Origin: an uncultured Eubacteriales bacterium
GTDB taxonomy: Bacteria > Bacillota > Clostridia > Oscillospirales > Oscillospiraceae
Length of the DNA stretch: 54,054 bases
Assembly: GCA_900548625.1 (NCBI GenBank)
Contig: URLO01000009.1
Span: 1-54,054 of the forward strand
Reading direction: 5' to 3'
Positions 41,342 to 50,131 of the stretch are shown piece by piece (within the stretch, counting starts at the first letter, position 1; the number at the start of each line of letters is the position of its first letter). A program made the translations under genes and the position numbers. The notes beneath the pieces are model-generated. The model did no database searches. It saw nothing but the letters and a program-made list of their open reading frames with translations, and was not told where the DNA came from.

Positions 41342-42226
41342 TCAAACCTTTTCTGTCGCTTTATGACCGAGAATGCCGGTCGGTCTGCACAGCAGAACTA
41401 CGATCAGGACGGCAAAGACCACGCCGTCCTTCCAGACGGAAAGTCCGACGGCCGTGACCACAGCCTCCAGAAGTCCGATCGCAAAGCCGCCGATCATCGC
41501 ACCCGGGATCGAGCCGATGCCGCCGAGAACCGCCGCAACAAAGGCCTTCAGGCCCAGCATGGAGCCCATTGTGGGCGAGGCCTGCGGGTATGCGCAGAGA
41601 TACAGGACAGAGCCGATTCCGGCCAGCGCAGAGCCGACCGCAAAGGTGAAGGAGATGGTCTTGTTCAGACTGATGCCCATCAGCTCCGCTGCACCCATGT
41701 CCTCCGAAACTGCACGCATGGCTTTTCCGAGACGAGTCCGCTGTACAAGAAACGTCAGTGCGGCCATCGCGAGCAGCGTGACCACGATGGTCAGGATCGC
41801 TGCATAGCTCACCGTTGTTCCGAGGAAGCTGACGCTGCCGGGGACGATCACATCCATGCTCTTTGTGTCCGCGCCAAACAGAAGCTGCGCACCGTTTTCC
41901 AGAAGAAATGAGATGCCGATCGCCGTGATCAGCAGGCTCAGCCGCGGCGCCGAGCGCAGCGGCGTGTATGCGACCTTTTCGATCACAACGCCGAGCACCG
42001 TGCTGACGCAGACGGCCAGAACGAGCGAGAAAACTGGATGCAGATGAAACGTTGTCATGGCATAGAACGTTGTATACGCACCGATCATGATGATGTCGCC
42101 GTGGGCGAAGTTCAAAAGCATGATGATGCCATAGACCATGCTGTATCCAAGCGCGACCAGCGCAAAGATCGAGCCGGTCTGCAAGCCGTTAAAAAGCTGA
42201 GCGATTATCAGAGACACAAGCCTCAC
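41342..42226 (-). CDS. livH: Branched-chain amino acid ABC transporter permease LivH
   Basis: Permease of 294 residues with about eight membrane segments. It begins with the hallmark NGLQTGSIFALVALGYSMVY and has the cytoplasmic loop RTRLGKAMRAVSEDMGAAEL. The GTG at 42226 is used; the GTG at 42217 is also compatible with the AAGGAAAGG site. Thirteen bases separate it from livM. Confidence 0.95.
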   Translation of the reverse strand: MRLVSLIIAQLFNGLQTGSIFALVALGYSMVYGIIMLLNFAHGDIIMIGAYTTFYAMTTFHLHPVFSLVLAVCVSTVLGVVIEKVAYTPLRSAPRLSLLITAIGISFLLENGAQLLFGADTKSMDVIVPGSVSFLGTTVSYAAILTIVVTLLAMAALTFLVQRTRLGKAMRAVSEDMGAAELMGISLNKTISFTFAVGSALAGIGSVLYLCAYPQASPTMGSMLGLKAFVAAVLGGIGSIPGAMIGGFAIGLLEAVVTAVGLSVWKDGVVFAVLIVVLLCRPTGILGHKATEKV

Positions 42227-42311
42227 ACCTTTCCTTCCTCTTGTCCTGTGAACATCCGATGGCTGATGTCAGCCAGCCGTGGATGACGTCAACCATCCGC
42301 TGCTCACACGT

Positions 42312-42345
42312 CCGTGCGCAGCGGGACGCATCCCGCCGCGCACGG
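42312..42345 (-). promoter_or_regulatory. GC-rich hairpin between livK and livH
   Basis: CCGTGCGC/GCGCACGG and GCGGGA/TCCCGC form a 14-bp stem with one mismatch and loop CGCA. No T run follows, so it likely stabilises the livK message or reduces downstream expression. Confidence 0.6.
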
Positions 42346-42377
42346 TGTGCTGTCATGCGAAAACCAAACGCATGCGA

Positions 42378-43580
42378 TCAATACATTTCCTTGAATACTT
42401 CCTCGCCGCCGGAAAGCTCGATGATCGCAACGGACTTGATGGGGTTGTTGTATTCGTCGAAGGAGTACGTTCCGGTGATGCCCTCGACGCCCTGCATGCT
42501 CTTGATGGCCTCGATGACAGCCTGCTTATACTCCTCCGTACCGGCACTCAGGCCCTTTTCCTCTGCGGCCTTCAGCCCGTAGGCCATGATCATAGCCGCA
42601 TCGTATGCAAGGGGCGCAAACATGTTGGGGACGGTCTCGACATTGTAGGTCTCGCAGTAGTCCTTCTCAAACTGCGCGACGCTTTGCGTTCCGGGTGCGT
42701 AGCCGGAGCAGTACAGGGTGCCCTCCAGTTCCTCTGCGGAGGCATAGTCCTTGATGGAGCCAAAGCCGTCACTGCCGAGGAATGTGGACGTGCAGCCTGC
42801 CTGACGCGCCGCACGGATGGCAAGACCGGCCTCACCGTAATAGATCGGGCAGAACACAATGTCAGGGTCTTTGCTTGCGATGTTGGTCATCTGAACCTTG
42901 AAGTCCTTGTCGCCGGAGCCGAATGCCTGCGTATCCACGATCTCCAGACCGAGATTCTTGGCCTCCTCCAGGAAGGCATTTTTCACGCCCTCGGAGTAGT
43001 CGTTGCCGGTCTCAAAGAAAACCGCCGCCGTTTTTGCACCGAGCTTATTGACGGCGTAATCCGCCATTCTCTGTCCCTGGAAGGGATCAATGAAGCAGGC
43101 GCGGAAAACATTGCTGCGGACCTCGCCGGTGTCCTCGATGACCGTGACGCCGGTGGCTGTGGCGGAAGCGGTGATCTGCGGCATCCCCGTCTCGTACGTC
43201 ACGTCCGCCAGTGCGATGCTCGGAGCGGTCATAACGGCGCCGATGACAGCGGTAACGCCCTTCTCACACGCAAGGTTGTATGCGCTGACCGCGTCAACAC
43301 CGTCACCCTTGTCGTCGTATTCCAGGACCCTGACCTGCTTGCCGTTGATGCCGCCCTTGGCGTTGAGCTGGTCAAAATACAGCATGACCGCATTGCGGAC
43401 CGGAGTGCCGTACTCGGCATAGTCGCCGGTCGTGTTGCCGATGAATGCAATGGTGATCTCTTTTGCAGGATCCTCCGCGGCGGATGCGCTGCCCTTGCCC
43501 GTTCCGGAGCAGGCGCTCAACGTGCCGAGAAGCAGTGCGAATGCCATAAGAAGACACATAAATTTTGAATACTTTTTCAT
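42378..43580 (-). CDS. livK: Branched-chain amino acid-binding lipoprotein LivK
   Basis: Extracytoplasmic ligand-binding protein of 400 residues. Signal peptide with lipobox TLSAC (Cys22), then the periplasmic-binding fold of the Leu/Ile/Val-binding family (ITIAFIGNTTGDYAEYG, MTAPSIALADVTYETGMPQI, RACFIDPFQGQRMADYAV). ATG 43580 is preceded by AGAGG. The permease and ATPase genes follow on the same strand after 150 bases containing a hairpin. The specificity for branched-chain amino acids is by family; other amino acids or amides are possible. Confidence 0.94.
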   Translation of the reverse strand: MKKYSKFMCLLMAFALLLGTLSACSGTGKGSASAAEDPAKEITIAFIGNTTGDYAEYGTPVRNAVMLYFDQLNAKGGINGKQVRVLEYDDKGDGVDAVSAYNLACEKGVTAVIGAVMTAPSIALADVTYETGMPQITASATATGVTVIEDTGEVRSNVFRACFIDPFQGQRMADYAVNKLGAKTAAVFFETGNDYSEGVKNAFLEEAKNLGLEIVDTQAFGSGDKDFKVQMTNIASKDPDIVFCPIYYGEAGLAIRAARQAGCTSTFLGSDGFGSIKDYASAEELEGTLYCSGYAPGTQSVAQFEKDYCETYNVETVPNMFAPLAYDAAMIMAYGLKAAEEKGLSAGTEEYKQAVIEAIKSMQGVEGITGTYSFDEYNNPIKSVAIIELSGGEEVFKEMY

Positions 43581-43633
43581 TTTTTGAACCTCTTTCTGTA
43601 TTTTTTTCAAGCTGATGTCAGCGTGAAATGCAA

Positions 43634-43667
43634 CAAAAAAACGGCTCTGCGCTTGGCAGAACCGTTT
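43634..43667 (-). terminator. Terminator of the small membrane gene
   Basis: Read on the minus strand, AAACGGTTCTGC and GCAGAGCCGTTT form a 12-bp stem (one mismatch) followed by seven T bases. It separates the small membrane gene from livK. Confidence 0.8.
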
Positions 43668-43693
43668 GTATTGACGCTTCTCCACCCGGACTG

Positions 43694-43975
43694 CTATCCG
43701 GTGCGGATACTGATTCTGCCTTGCGGCGCTATGAAATTGTCTGCGGCGAGGCAAATGGAAACAACAAGCAGTACAAGTACAATAATGCTGCAAATAATGA
43801 TAATCAGGCCGGAAATCATGCCAATAAGGGCGCAAAAAATGGATACCGCCAGAATGGCAGTATCCATGTTCAGAATCATCGCAGAAGCGGCATGGCAAGC
43901 CGACGGTGCAGCCGCACAAGCAGAGGCATCAGTCGAAGCACAGGTATTCATCTGAGTGGCTTCATAACGCTTCAT
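43694..43975 (-). CDS. 93-aa membrane protein with Cys-rich N-terminus
   Basis: A small protein of unknown function. The N-terminal 35 residues contain three Cys and many Ala/Ser (MNTCASTDASACAAAPSACH). Two closely spaced hydrophobic segments follow (about 38-57 and 59-78), then a short polar tail (NFIAPQGRISIRTG). It is supported by a GGGAGG ribosome site before the ATG, a perfect consensus promoter and its own terminator. It has no recognisable homologue to me. A toxin-like, stress or envelope microprotein would all fit. Confidence 0.65.
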   Translation of the reverse strand: MKRYEATQMNTCASTDASACAAAPSACHAASAMILNMDTAILAVSIFCALIGMISGLIIIICSIIVLVLLVVSICLAADNFIAPQGRISIRTG

Positions 43976-44005
43976 ACCGCTGTCCTCCCTGAATTGATTG
44001 GCGCT

Positions 44006-44034
44006 ATTATAAATCCTGTATTTTTATTTGTCAA
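44006..44034 (-). promoter_or_regulatory. Perfect consensus promoter for the 93-aa gene
   Basis: On the minus strand TTGACA (44029-44034) and TATAAT (44006-44011) are both exact and separated by 17 bases. Confidence 0.85.
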
Positions 44035-44191
44035 TATGCAATTAAACGTAAAACGCAGGCAAGACCCGCCGTTTTTTGTTATATATACACATTCCACACA
44101 GCACGGACACTTCTTTTCATTTGTTTTACTCTGAAAGCACGGGAGAATTCCCACCATTTCTGCTTTTCCTGCGAAGTGAAAAAGACAGATG

Positions 44192-44220
44192 TTGCAATTA
44201 CCGGTCTGATTTGATATATT
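44192..44220 (+). promoter_or_regulatory. Promoter of the E2-like gene
   Basis: TTGCAA at 44192-44197 and TATATT at 44215-44220, spacer 17. The 43976-44295 gap otherwise holds only the two divergent promoters. Confidence 0.65.
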
Positions 44221-44295
44221 GTTACAGGAATTGCGGTTTCGGCGGTGATTTGTGTCTGCCGGGGCGTAGAATTGCAATTAAGGTGTGTGAATTTT

Positions 44296-45171
44296 ATGGA
44301 AAAACAAAAGAAGCGGTTTGGCGACCGCAAGGACGGACGTCTGCTGCGCGATCTGGATGGGATGCACTTCATCACCCCGCTGATCTATCCGAACCGCTGC
44401 GACAACGAGGCGTACATCTCCGAGACCATCGATTTGACCAGCATGAACGCCTATCTGGAGCGGAAGAACGCAAATGAGACTGAGTTCCGCTACACCATGT
44501 TCCATGTCATCGTGGCGGCGCTCATCAAGACCATCACGCTGAGGCCCAAGATGAACCGGTTCATCGCAAACAAGAACTTCTATCAGCGCAACGAGGTCTC
44601 TGCGTCGTTTGTCGTGAAGAAGCAGTTTGCCGATGAGGCCGCAGAGGCGCTGGCGGTTATCCACGGAAAGGACGACAGCACGCTCGACTCGATCCATGAG
44701 GAGTTGCGCCACCAGATCCTTGACTGCCGGGATGAAAAAAAGGTCGACAGCTCGACCGACAGCATGAACCTGTTTAACAGTATGCCGCGCTTCCTCGGAA
44801 AGTTCATCGTCTGGATCCTGACGCGGCTCGACATCCATGGCTGGATCCCGCAGAGCATCATTGAGACCGATCCGTACTACTGCACGGTCGTCCTGTCCAA
44901 TCTTGGCTCGATCAAGCTCCGCTCCGGCTATCATCATCTGACCAACTGGGGCACCTGCTCGATCTTCTGCATCATCGGTGAAAAGTCCTACCGGCCTGTC
45001 TTCCGCGAGGACGGCACGTATGAGATGCACGAAATGCTCGATCTGGGCCTGACCATCGACGAGCGCCTTGCCGACGGCTACTACTATTCCAAAACCATCC
45101 GGCTGCTCAAGAAGCTGCTGGAGGAGCCGGAGCTTCTGGAAACGCCTGCCGCACAGGAAATCGAATACTGA
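44296..45171 (+). CDS. CAT/E2-like acyltransferase fold protein without catalytic His
   Basis: A 291-residue protein resembling the catalytic domain of 2-oxoacid dehydrogenase E2 subunits and chloramphenicol acetyltransferase. FRYTMFHVIVAALIKTITLR and the internal TVVLSNLGSIKL support the fold. The active-site HxxxDG is replaced by DERLADG, with Glu256 at the His position, and there is no lipoyl domain. So acyl transfer by the usual mechanism is unlikely. A non-catalytic or altered role is inferred. ATG 44296 has only a weak AAGGTG 12 bases upstream. Confidence 0.8.
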   Translation: MEKQKKRFGDRKDGRLLRDLDGMHFITPLIYPNRCDNEAYISETIDLTSMNAYLERKNANETEFRYTMFHVIVAALIKTITLRPKMNRFIANKNFYQRNEVSASFVVKKQFADEAAEALAVIHGKDDSTLDSIHEELRHQILDCRDEKKVDSSTDSMNLFNSMPRFLGKFIVWILTRLDIHGWIPQSIIETDPYYCTVVLSNLGSIKLRSGYHHLTNWGTCSIFCIIGEKSYRPVFREDGTYEMHEMLDLGLTIDERLADGYYYSKTIRLLKKLLEEPELLETPAAQEIEY

Positions 45172-45178
45172 GCACAGA

Positions 45179-45210
45179 AAATGCGCGAGGGAAAAATCCC
45201 TCGCGCATTT
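45179..45210. terminator. Bidirectional terminator
   Basis: A 12-bp core stem (ATGCGCGAGGGA and its inverse, loop AAAA), extended by A:T pairs, lies between converging genes and is followed by htpG four bases later. Confidence 0.88.
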
Positions 45211-45214
45211 GTCC

Positions 45215-47107
45215 TTATTTCATCAGCTCGCAGACAAGCTCGGTGTATTCTGCGGCGTTTTCGACCGGCAGATCCGCCATCATCAGCGCCTGCGTGTGCA
45301 GGATCTTGACGTACTTCTTTGCCTTCTCCGGGTCCTGCGCCACGGCAAGCTGCAAGGCGGCGAACACCGGATGCTCCGGATTCAGCTCCAGCACACGGTC
45401 GGCCTTTGCCTGCATTTCGGGGCTGACGCGGCGGAAATACTTTTCCATCTCAAACGTCATGCCGCCCTCCGGGACGAGACAAACGGGATGACTTCCCAGA
45501 TTTGTGCTCAGACGAACCTCCTTGACGCTGTCGCCCAGTGCCTGCTTCACAAATTCCAGCGTGGGCTTTGCCTGCTCGGCCTTTTCCTCTGCCGCCTTCT
45601 TTTCTTCCTCGCTTGCAAGACCGAGATCCTCGGATGCGACGTTGCGCAGCTCCTTGTCGGCGTACTTCATGAGCGACTGCGGAACGAACTCATCGACCTC
45701 CTCGGTCATGAACAGCACGTCATAGCCCTTTTCGTTGAGCTGCTCAAGCTGCGGAAGCTGGCCAAGCCGCGCGCGGCTCTCGCCCGTTGCGTAGTAAATG
45801 TACTTCTGCTCCTCGGGCATCGCGTCGGCGTACTCCTTGAGCGTGATGAGCTTGCCCTGCTTGTTCGACCAGTACAGCAGCAGATCCTGAAGCATGTCCT
45901 TCTTCTGGCCGTAATCGGCGACAACGCCGTACTTGAGCTGCATACCGAACACCGTGAAGAACTTTTCGTATTTCTCACGGTCGTTTTCCAGCATCTTCGT
46001 CAGCTCAGCCTTGATCTTCTTTTCAAGGTTGCCTGCCATGAACTTGAGCTGGCGGTCGTGCTGGAGCATTTCACGGGAAATATTCAGGCTGAGATCCTGC
46101 GAATCGACCACGCCGCGCACGAAGCGGAAGCAATCGGGCAGGAGGTCTGCGCAGTTTTCCATGATGAGCACGCCCGAGGAATAGAGCTGGAGGCCCTTCT
46201 TGAAGTCCTTGGTGTTGAAGTCAAAGGGCGCTCTGGCCGGGATGTAGAGCAGCGCCTTGTATGTGACCGCACCTTCCACGCTGGCGTGAATGACGGCCAG
46301 AGGGTCTTCAAAGTCGTAGAACTTCTCTTTGTAGAAGGTGTTGTATTCCTCGTCCGTGACGTCCTTTTTCGCCTTCTGCCAGATGGGGATCATTGAGTTG
46401 AGCGTCCGATCCTCGATGACCGTCTCATATTCCGGCTTGTCAGAGGCCTCCGTGCCCTCCTTGAGCCGCTGGCCCTCGACATTCATCTTGATGGGATAGC
46501 GGATGTAGTCGGAGTATTTCCTGACAAGTCCCTGAATGGTATAGCTCTCAAGGAAGCGGGAGTACTGCTCGTCCTCGGTGTCCTCTTTCAGCTTCATGAT
46601 GACGTCTGTACCGGCGCTCTCGCGCTCTGCGGGCTCGATGGTATAGCCATCCGCACCGCTCGACTTCCACATAAACGCCGTGTCAGAGCCGTATTTCTTC
46701 GAGATGACCGTCACCTCGTCGGCTACCATGAATGCCGAGTAGAAGCCGACGCCGAACTGGCCGATGATGTCAACATCGTCCTTCTTTTCCATCTCCTGCT
46801 TGAATTTGAGACTGCCGGAGCGGCAGATGGTGCCGAGGTTTTCCTCCATCTCGGTCTGATCCATGCCGATGCCGTTGTCGGAGACGGTCAGCGTGCGGGC
46901 CTGCTTGTCGGCCTGGATGCGAATGGCAAAATCGCTGCGGCTCATGCCGACCTTCTCATCCGTCAGAGCCTGATATGCCAGCTTGTCAATGGCATCGGAG
47001 CCGTTTGAAAGGATCTCGCGCAGGAAGATCTCCTTGTGCGTATAAATAGAATTGATCATCAGGTCAAGCAGCCGCTTGGATTCCGCCTGAAACTGCTTCT
47101 TTTCCAT
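45215..47107 (-). CDS. htpG: Molecular chaperone HtpG (Hsp90)
   Basis: ATP-dependent cytosolic chaperone of 630 residues. The N-terminal ATPase domain shows IYTHKEIFLREILSNGSDA, DNGIGM and GQFGVGFYSAF; the middle domain has SLNISREMLQ; and the C-terminal dimerisation domain ends in CELMK. ATG 47107 is preceded by AGGA at 11 bases; the upstream in-frame ATG at 47140 lies inside the operator region and is rejected. A perfect CIRCE element sits between promoter and start. Confidence 0.97.
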   Translation of the reverse strand: MEKKQFQAESKRLLDLMINSIYTHKEIFLREILSNGSDAIDKLAYQALTDEKVGMSRSDFAIRIQADKQARTLTVSDNGIGMDQTEMEENLGTICRSGSLKFKQEMEKKDDVDIIGQFGVGFYSAFMVADEVTVISKKYGSDTAFMWKSSGADGYTIEPAERESAGTDVIMKLKEDTEDEQYSRFLESYTIQGLVRKYSDYIRYPIKMNVEGQRLKEGTEASDKPEYETVIEDRTLNSMIPIWQKAKKDVTDEEYNTFYKEKFYDFEDPLAVIHASVEGAVTYKALLYIPARAPFDFNTKDFKKGLQLYSSGVLIMENCADLLPDCFRFVRGVVDSQDLSLNISREMLQHDRQLKFMAGNLEKKIKAELTKMLENDREKYEKFFTVFGMQLKYGVVADYGQKKDMLQDLLLYWSNKQGKLITLKEYADAMPEEQKYIYYATGESRARLGQLPQLEQLNEKGYDVLFMTEEVDEFVPQSLMKYADKELRNVASEDLGLASEEEKKAAEEKAEQAKPTLEFVKQALGDSVKEVRLSTNLGSHPVCLVPEGGMTFEMEKYFRRVSPEMQAKADRVLELNPEHPVFAALQLAVAQDPEKAKKYVKILHTQALMMADLPVENAAEYTELVCELMK

Positions 47108-47133
47108 ATGTGTCACGTCCTGTAATTGAAATA

Positions 47134-47160
47134 TTAGCACTCACTTACTCTGAGTGCTAA
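47134..47160. promoter_or_regulatory. CIRCE element (HrcA operator)
   Basis: TTAGCACTC, nine bases, GAGTGCTAA: an exact match to the HrcA operator. It lies 27 bases upstream of the htpG start and just after the -10 box. Confidence 0.96.
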
Positions 47161-47164
47161 ATGT

Positions 47165-47192
47165 ATTATAAACCATCCTTGTGATTTTGCAA
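47165..47192 (-). promoter_or_regulatory. Promoter of htpG
   Basis: On the minus strand TTGCAA (47187-47192) and TATAAT (47165-47170), spacer 16, immediately upstream of CIRCE. Confidence 0.8.
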
Positions 47193-47232
47193 GCCCTTTC
47201 CGAAAAATTCACAAAGCGTTCATATGCGGCAA

Positions 47233-47260
47233 AGGCGCAGGCTGCTGTCTGCCTGCGCCT
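47233..47260 (-). terminator. Terminator of the stalk-domain gene
   Basis: AGGCGCAGGC and GCCTGCGCCT form a 10-bp stem 15 bases after the stop of the minus-strand gene. Confidence 0.7.
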
Positions 47261-47274
47261 CTTTCTGTGATTGC

Positions 47275-48345
47275 TCAGTTGAACTTATAGTGGCCATAGG
47301 TGATCACGCCTGCCCGGATTGCCTGCTCGCTGATGACCTGGCCGCCTGCACTGACCATAACGACCTTGTGCAGGGCACCGCCCTCATAGCGGAATTCCAA
47401 TACGTAGGCCAGCTCAGATTCGCCGTCTTCACGCACCATATAGTTCCGCTCCTTCACCGGGCGGCCATCCTCGCCATATTCCGCCTCGGAATACCCGCCC
47501 ATCATTCCATCGCCATAGTAGCTTTCATCGCGGATCCAGCGATTTTGCTCGTCATAGAAAGACAGCGTATACCGAATGATCATGCCGTTTTCCAACGACA
47601 GCTCCCACTTCGTCAGATTTCCGGCATCGTCAAATTCCATCGTAACGATCGAATAGACAGCATCGACCATTGTATATGTTGTGACCTTACGACGCTTCTG
47701 CTGCGGAAATTCCTCGCTGATCTCATAATACAGCTCCTTATTCTGGAAGCTGTAGACCGTTTTGGTCTGCCTTCCGTTATCGACAGAGCTGCTGGCGGTA
47801 TGGATTTTCATGTCATCGTTCTGTTCCGCTGCCGGGATCGGCGGTGTGGCGGAAACCCCGACGCTCCGTATGAGCACTGTGCGTGTCTTTCTGTCGTAGG
47901 CGACCGAAAGTTTGAGCGAGGACGAAAGATCCCGGAGCTTGAAATAATTGTTGCCGCCGATGTTATAGCTTCTGCATGTCCGCACTTCCCCATCGATCAC
48001 CAGCGTGCTGGGACTTATTTTGCAGGTATACGAAAGATCCTGTCCGGATGTCAGCTCGCCGCCTACCGACGTATAATCCTGACCGGAGGTCAAGGCGACC
48101 TTTTTTGTTGCGCCGTCATAACCGACTTCAAAGCGGTTCGGCGTTTCACGCAGCATCATGGCGAGATCGCGGAGCTTAAAATAGTTATTGCCGTCGATCA
48201 GATACGCCTGAACGGTCTGCGGTACGCCGTTGACCTTGACGTTCATGCTGGATACGGAGACATTTGCGGCGTCCGCACGATTGAGCGCCGAAAGCGCCAC
48301 GATCAGCGCCGCACAGAGAAATAGCCTGAAGCATGCTTTTTTCAT
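47275..48345 (-). CDS. Exported stalk-domain protein
   Basis: A 356-residue secreted protein of unknown role. A signal peptide (about 1-25, cleavage near RADAANV) precedes two copies of the copper-amine-oxidase-N-like stalk motif, QAYLIDGNNYFKLRDLAMML and SYNIGGNNYFKLRDLSSSL, common in cell-wall proteins of Clostridia. The C-terminal half is beta-rich and resembles MORN/antitoxin-like strand repeats (YSEAEYGEDGRPVKERNYM). GAGAGG precedes ATG 48345. Copper oxidase activity should not be inferred. Confidence 0.85.
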   Translation of the reverse strand: MKKACFRLFLCAALIVALSALNRADAANVSVSSMNVKVNGVPQTVQAYLIDGNNYFKLRDLAMMLRETPNRFEVGYDGATKKVALTSGQDYTSVGGELTSGQDLSYTCKISPSTLVIDGEVRTCRSYNIGGNNYFKLRDLSSSLKLSVAYDRKTRTVLIRSVGVSATPPIPAAEQNDDMKIHTASSSVDNGRQTKTVYSFQNKELYYEISEEFPQQKRRKVTTYTMVDAVYSIVTMEFDDAGNLTKWELSLENGMIIRYTLSFYDEQNRWIRDESYYGDGMMGGYSEAEYGEDGRPVKERNYMVREDGESELAYVLEFRYEGGALHKVVMVSAGGQVISEQAIRAGVITYGHYKFN

Positions 48346-48502
48346 ATGTTTTCCTCTCCCTTTTGAAATCGTCCAGAACTCTGCGTTCATTCTACCGCAT
48401 TGTGAAGACGGCTGTCAATCACTTTTCACCGCACGACATTTGGCGCTTCCAAAAGTACGGAAATTGTGATAAGATAAGAAAAAACACTGACAGGAGCCTA
48501 TC

Positions 48503-50119
48503 ATGATCACAATATCCAATCTCGGCATGCAGTTCGCCGGTTCTGTCCTGTTCAAGAACGCCGATCTGCAATTTTTACCCGGCAACTGCTATGGCGTCAT
48601 CGGCGCCAACGGCGCGGGTAAGTCTACGTTCCTGAAGATCCTCTCGGGTGAGCTTGAGCCGACCTCCGGCACCGTTTCGATCAAGTCCGATGCGCGCATG
48701 TCCATCCTCAAGCAGGACCAGTTCCAGTACGATCAGTACACGATCCTTGACACCGTCATCATGGGCAATCAGCATCTCTATGACGTGATGAAGGAAAAGG
48801 ACGCGCTGTATGAAAAAGAGGATTTCAGCGAGGAAGACGGCCTTCGCGCCAGCGAGCTGGAGACGGAGTTCGCGGAAATGGACGGCTGGGAAGCGGAGTC
48901 CGATGCCAGCCGCCTTTTGCAGGGGCTTGGCATCCCTGTCGAGCAGCATTATGACCTGGTGGCCAACACCGACGGCCGCGACAAAGTCAAGGTGCTTCTT
49001 GCGCAGGCACTTTTCGGAAAGCCTGACATCATCATGCTCGACGAGCCGACGAACAACCTCGACATCGAGGCCATCAACTGGCTGGAAAACTTCATCATGG
49101 ACTATGAGGACAGCGGCCTTGTCATCGTTGTCAGCCATGACCGCCACTTCCTGAACACGGTCTGCACGCACATCGTGGACATCGACTATGGCAAGATCAA
49201 GCAGTATGTCGGCAACTACGATTTCTGGTATGAGTCCTCGCAGCTTGTCCAGCAGCTCATCCGCAACAAGAACAAGCGCAATGAGGAGAAGATCGCCGAG
49301 CTTCAGGCGTTCATCTCGCGCTTTGCCGCCAATAAGAGCAAAAGCAAGCAGGCGACCTCCCGCCGCCGTCTGCTCGACAAGCTCTCGGTCGAGGAAATGC
49401 CGGCTTCTTCCCGCCGCTATCCCTTCGTCGGCTTTGAGCGTGAGCGTGAGGTCGGCAAGGACATTCTGTTCGTCACTGACGTCAGCAAGACCGTTGACGG
49501 CGTGAAGCTCCTCGATAAGGTCACGTTCATCGTCAACAAGAACGACAAGATCGCCTTCGTCGGCGAAAACGAGCTGGCGCAGACCACGATGTTCAAGCTC
49601 CTGACGGGCGAACTGGAGCCAGACGAGGGCAGCATCAAATGGGGTCAGACCGTCACGACCAGCTATCTGCCGAAGGACAACGGCGAATATTTCGACGGCC
49701 ACGACGAAAGTCTCGTTGACTGGATTCGCCAGTTCTCTGCAAAGAAGGACGACGTGTATCTGCGCGGCTTCCTCGGCCGGATGCTCTTTTCCGGTGACGA
49801 GGTCTTCAAGCCGGTCGATGTCCTGTCCGGCGGTGAAAAGGTGCGCTGTATGCTCTCGCGCATGATGCTCTCCGGTGCAAACGTCATTCTCCTCGATCAG
49901 CCGACGAACCACCTCGACATGGAAGCAATCCAGGCCGTCAACAAGGGGCTTTGCGCTTTCCCGGGGAATATTCTTCTGGCCTCGCATGACCATGAGCTTT
50001 TGCAGACCGCCTGTAACCGCGTGATTGAGTTCCAGCCGGACGGCTCGATCCTCGACCGCCCGGGTACCTACGACGACTATCTTGACTGGAAGCGCGAGCG
50101 TCTCGCAACACAGAAATGA
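48503..50119 (+). CDS. ABC-F ATPase, YbiT/YkpA-like, with a degenerate second site
   Basis: Cytosolic ribosome-associated type ABC protein of 538 residues with two nucleotide-binding domains joined by a helical linker (about 235-310). Domain 1 has Walker A GANGAGKST (34-42) and Walker B DEPTNNLD (from 180), but its signature is NTDGRDKVKV (from 155). Domain 2 has an intact signature LSGGEKVRC (from 441), but Walker A is GENELAQTT with Gln360 for Lys, and Walker B is LDQPTNHLD with Gln466 for Glu. One composite ATP site is therefore complete and the other lacks all three key elements. It is followed 12 bases later by ridA. Confidence 0.93.
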   Translation: MITISNLGMQFAGSVLFKNADLQFLPGNCYGVIGANGAGKSTFLKILSGELEPTSGTVSIKSDARMSILKQDQFQYDQYTILDTVIMGNQHLYDVMKEKDALYEKEDFSEEDGLRASELETEFAEMDGWEAESDASRLLQGLGIPVEQHYDLVANTDGRDKVKVLLAQALFGKPDIIMLDEPTNNLDIEAINWLENFIMDYEDSGLVIVVSHDRHFLNTVCTHIVDIDYGKIKQYVGNYDFWYESSQLVQQLIRNKNKRNEEKIAELQAFISRFAANKSKSKQATSRRRLLDKLSVEEMPASSRRYPFVGFEREREVGKDILFVTDVSKTVDGVKLLDKVTFIVNKNDKIAFVGENELAQTTMFKLLTGELEPDEGSIKWGQTVTTSYLPKDNGEYFDGHDESLVDWIRQFSAKKDDVYLRGFLGRMLFSGDEVFKPVDVLSGGEKVRCMLSRMMLSGANVILLDQPTNHLDMEAIQAVNKGLCAFPGNILLASHDHELLQTACNRVIEFQPDGSILDRPGTYDDYLDWKRERLATQK

Positions 50120-50131
50120 GGAGGAAACAAC

